A DNA stretch of 64,000 bases from Ichthyophis bannanicus. Taxonomy: Eukaryota; Chordata; Amphibia; Gymnophiona; Ichthyophiidae. The stretch covers positions 918,044,235-918,108,234 of the forward strand of contig CM066035.1 in the NCBI GenBank assembly GCA_033557465.1, read 5' to 3'. The notes beneath the pieces are model-generated. The model saw only the letters and a program-made list of their open reading frames with translations. It was not told where the DNA came from and did not search any database. Shown piece after piece: positions 62,946-64,000 of the stretch (position 1 is its first letter; the number at the start of each line of letters is the position of its first letter). The translations under genes and the position numbers were made by a program.

Positions 62946-64000
62946 GGGAGGATTAGAATGGGATGGGGCTGGAAGAGTAAAATGGAGAAGGGAAAAATAT
63001 TTTGTGTGGGAGGGATAAAAAATCTACAATTGGCCGGGTATTGGGAGAGTAAGTGGGGATTGAGGATGGAGGGGTAAAATTTGAGTGGATGAAATAGGAA
63101 TGAGGAAAGAGCAAAAGGAGAAAGATTAGTATGTTAAAGCAGATGTAGAGAGAGAATGGAAAAAAATCTAGCAGAGAGAAGAAAGGACAAATGGACAGCA
63201 GACGATGGAGAGTTAGCAGAAGACATGAAGAAGAAACCAGAAGAAAGTGGCTGGAGCAATTGCAGCTGAAAAAAATGCACAAAAGGTAGAAAAATATCTC
63301 TTTATTTTGAATTTATTAATTGGAATATGTCAGCTCTGGTAAATGTGCATCATTAACGTCTGCGCTTTGTTTAGTACAAGAGCAAATTAATGTATAGTTT
63401 TATTTCTACAGTGTTGTACTTTCCAAGTTTGGCTTTTGGGATTCCCAGTTTAATTATTGTCTTCCTGTTTCTAAATTGCGATTACTTGTTTGATGGTCTA
63501 TGTTCTGCATGTGTAACTGAGCTGAGGTGTTCTGTTTATATAATTCCTATTTGACATTGCCACTTGTTCTCTTTCCCCAGTAGGTCATGTATTGTTGTTC
63601 TCTGAAATGTATTGGTTTAATATTTGCAGTGTTGCCTTTTGATTGGTAGGGTATGGTGCTTTGTGAGTCCTGGTAGTGCTGTTAGGATACGGCGGGTTTA
63701 CTATGGGTTCTAAATGGGCAGTGTTTGTAGTAGTTCCTAATGTGTCTGGCAGTTGGCACTGGATTATAGTAATGTAGAAATCTTTTAGTCTTTCTTTATC
63801 CATACACTCATTAAGAGGCACGTTTACTAAAAGTTAGTATATGGTAACATTATGCAAATATTTATGCAAATGAGGCCCCTTATGCAAATGAGGCCCCGCA
63901 CCCCCCTTGGGCCGCCCCTGCTGGGGGCCCACAATTTTTGTTGGCGTAGGGCCTCACTCAAGGTAAATCCGGCCCTGCTCCTCCACCTTTAGATTTGGAA

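Larger units (their letters stand above)
61605..63977. mobile_element. hAT-type DNA transposon, non-autonomous, 2.37 kb
   Basis: 16-bp perfect terminal inverted repeats CAGGGCCGGATTTACC and GGTAAATCCGGCCCTG, and an exact 8-bp duplication CTCCTCCA (61,597-61,604 and 63,978-63,985), as for hAT. Inside are a ~430-bp palindrome (61,697-62,125), a G-rich minisatellite (62,150-62,945) and ~1 kb of AT-rich DNA (62,950-63,890). No transposase is recognised. A 78-codon minus frame at 63,821-63,585 has no motif. Presumably moved by a transposase supplied elsewhere. Confidence 0.92.

Overview
The window contains no recognisable host gene. It is a stack of nested transposable elements from a large animal genome. 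The mix is two tyrosine-recombinase retrotransposon families (Ngaro with an SGNH hydrolase, and DIRS1-like), a Penelope-like element, L2/CR1/L1-clade LINEs, tRNA-derived SINEs, Tc1, hAT and an ERV-like LTR element. This points to a vertebrate, most likely an amphibian (a caecilian is my guess). That is inference from family composition; no host marker is present.

Block 1 (1-20,950). An L2 LINE 3' end (1-1,257) abuts a Penelope-like element (PLE). The PLE coding part lies on the minus strand (18,840 down to 9,479) between two long inverted arms (1,258-1,399 plus 7,705-9,243, against 18,867-20,545). Ngaro-L (minus, 1,402-7,704) interrupts the left arm. Ngaro-R (plus, 10,191-16,998) interrupts the PLE coding region. 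Both Ngaro copies have the A1-ORFs-B1-A2-B2 split direct repeats. Ngaro-R is nearly intact, with gag-RT-RNase H, a tyrosine recombinase and an SGNH hydrolase. A decayed hammerhead-ribozyme-like motif lies near the outer end of the right arm.

Block 2 (21,000-31,550). A SINE tail was hit by a Tc1 element (22,102-31,507). Its transposase was split by a DIRS1-like element (23,222-31,017) with inverted termini and an internal complementary region. The DIRS1 RT was in turn split by a minus-strand L2 (26,137-28,160).

Block 3 (31,550-41,890). Older debris: an L1 ORF1 relic, a decayed L2 carrying a palindromic hAT MITE, a second PLE GIY-YIG relic, a SINE piece, a 1.85-kb minus-strand element with TG...CA ends, a 4-bp target duplication and a 372-codon ORF, and two CR1 copies.

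Block 4 (41,890-61,302). One L2 LINE with a tandem-repeat 5' region has been split five ways: by an L1 (itself carrying a younger L2), a SINE, a CR1 fragment plus a second ORF-bearing LTR-like element, and an ERV-like element. The ERV-like element contains a DIRS1 copy, which contains another L2.

Block 5 (61,303-64,000). A SINE is interrupted by a 2.37-kb hAT-type element with a ~430-bp palindrome and a G-rich minisatellite.

The layers give a relative insertion order. The parts with most potential novelty are the two related LTR-like ORF elements, the splice-acceptor-preceded hydrolase of the Ngaros, and the PLE inverted-arm/ribozyme structure.
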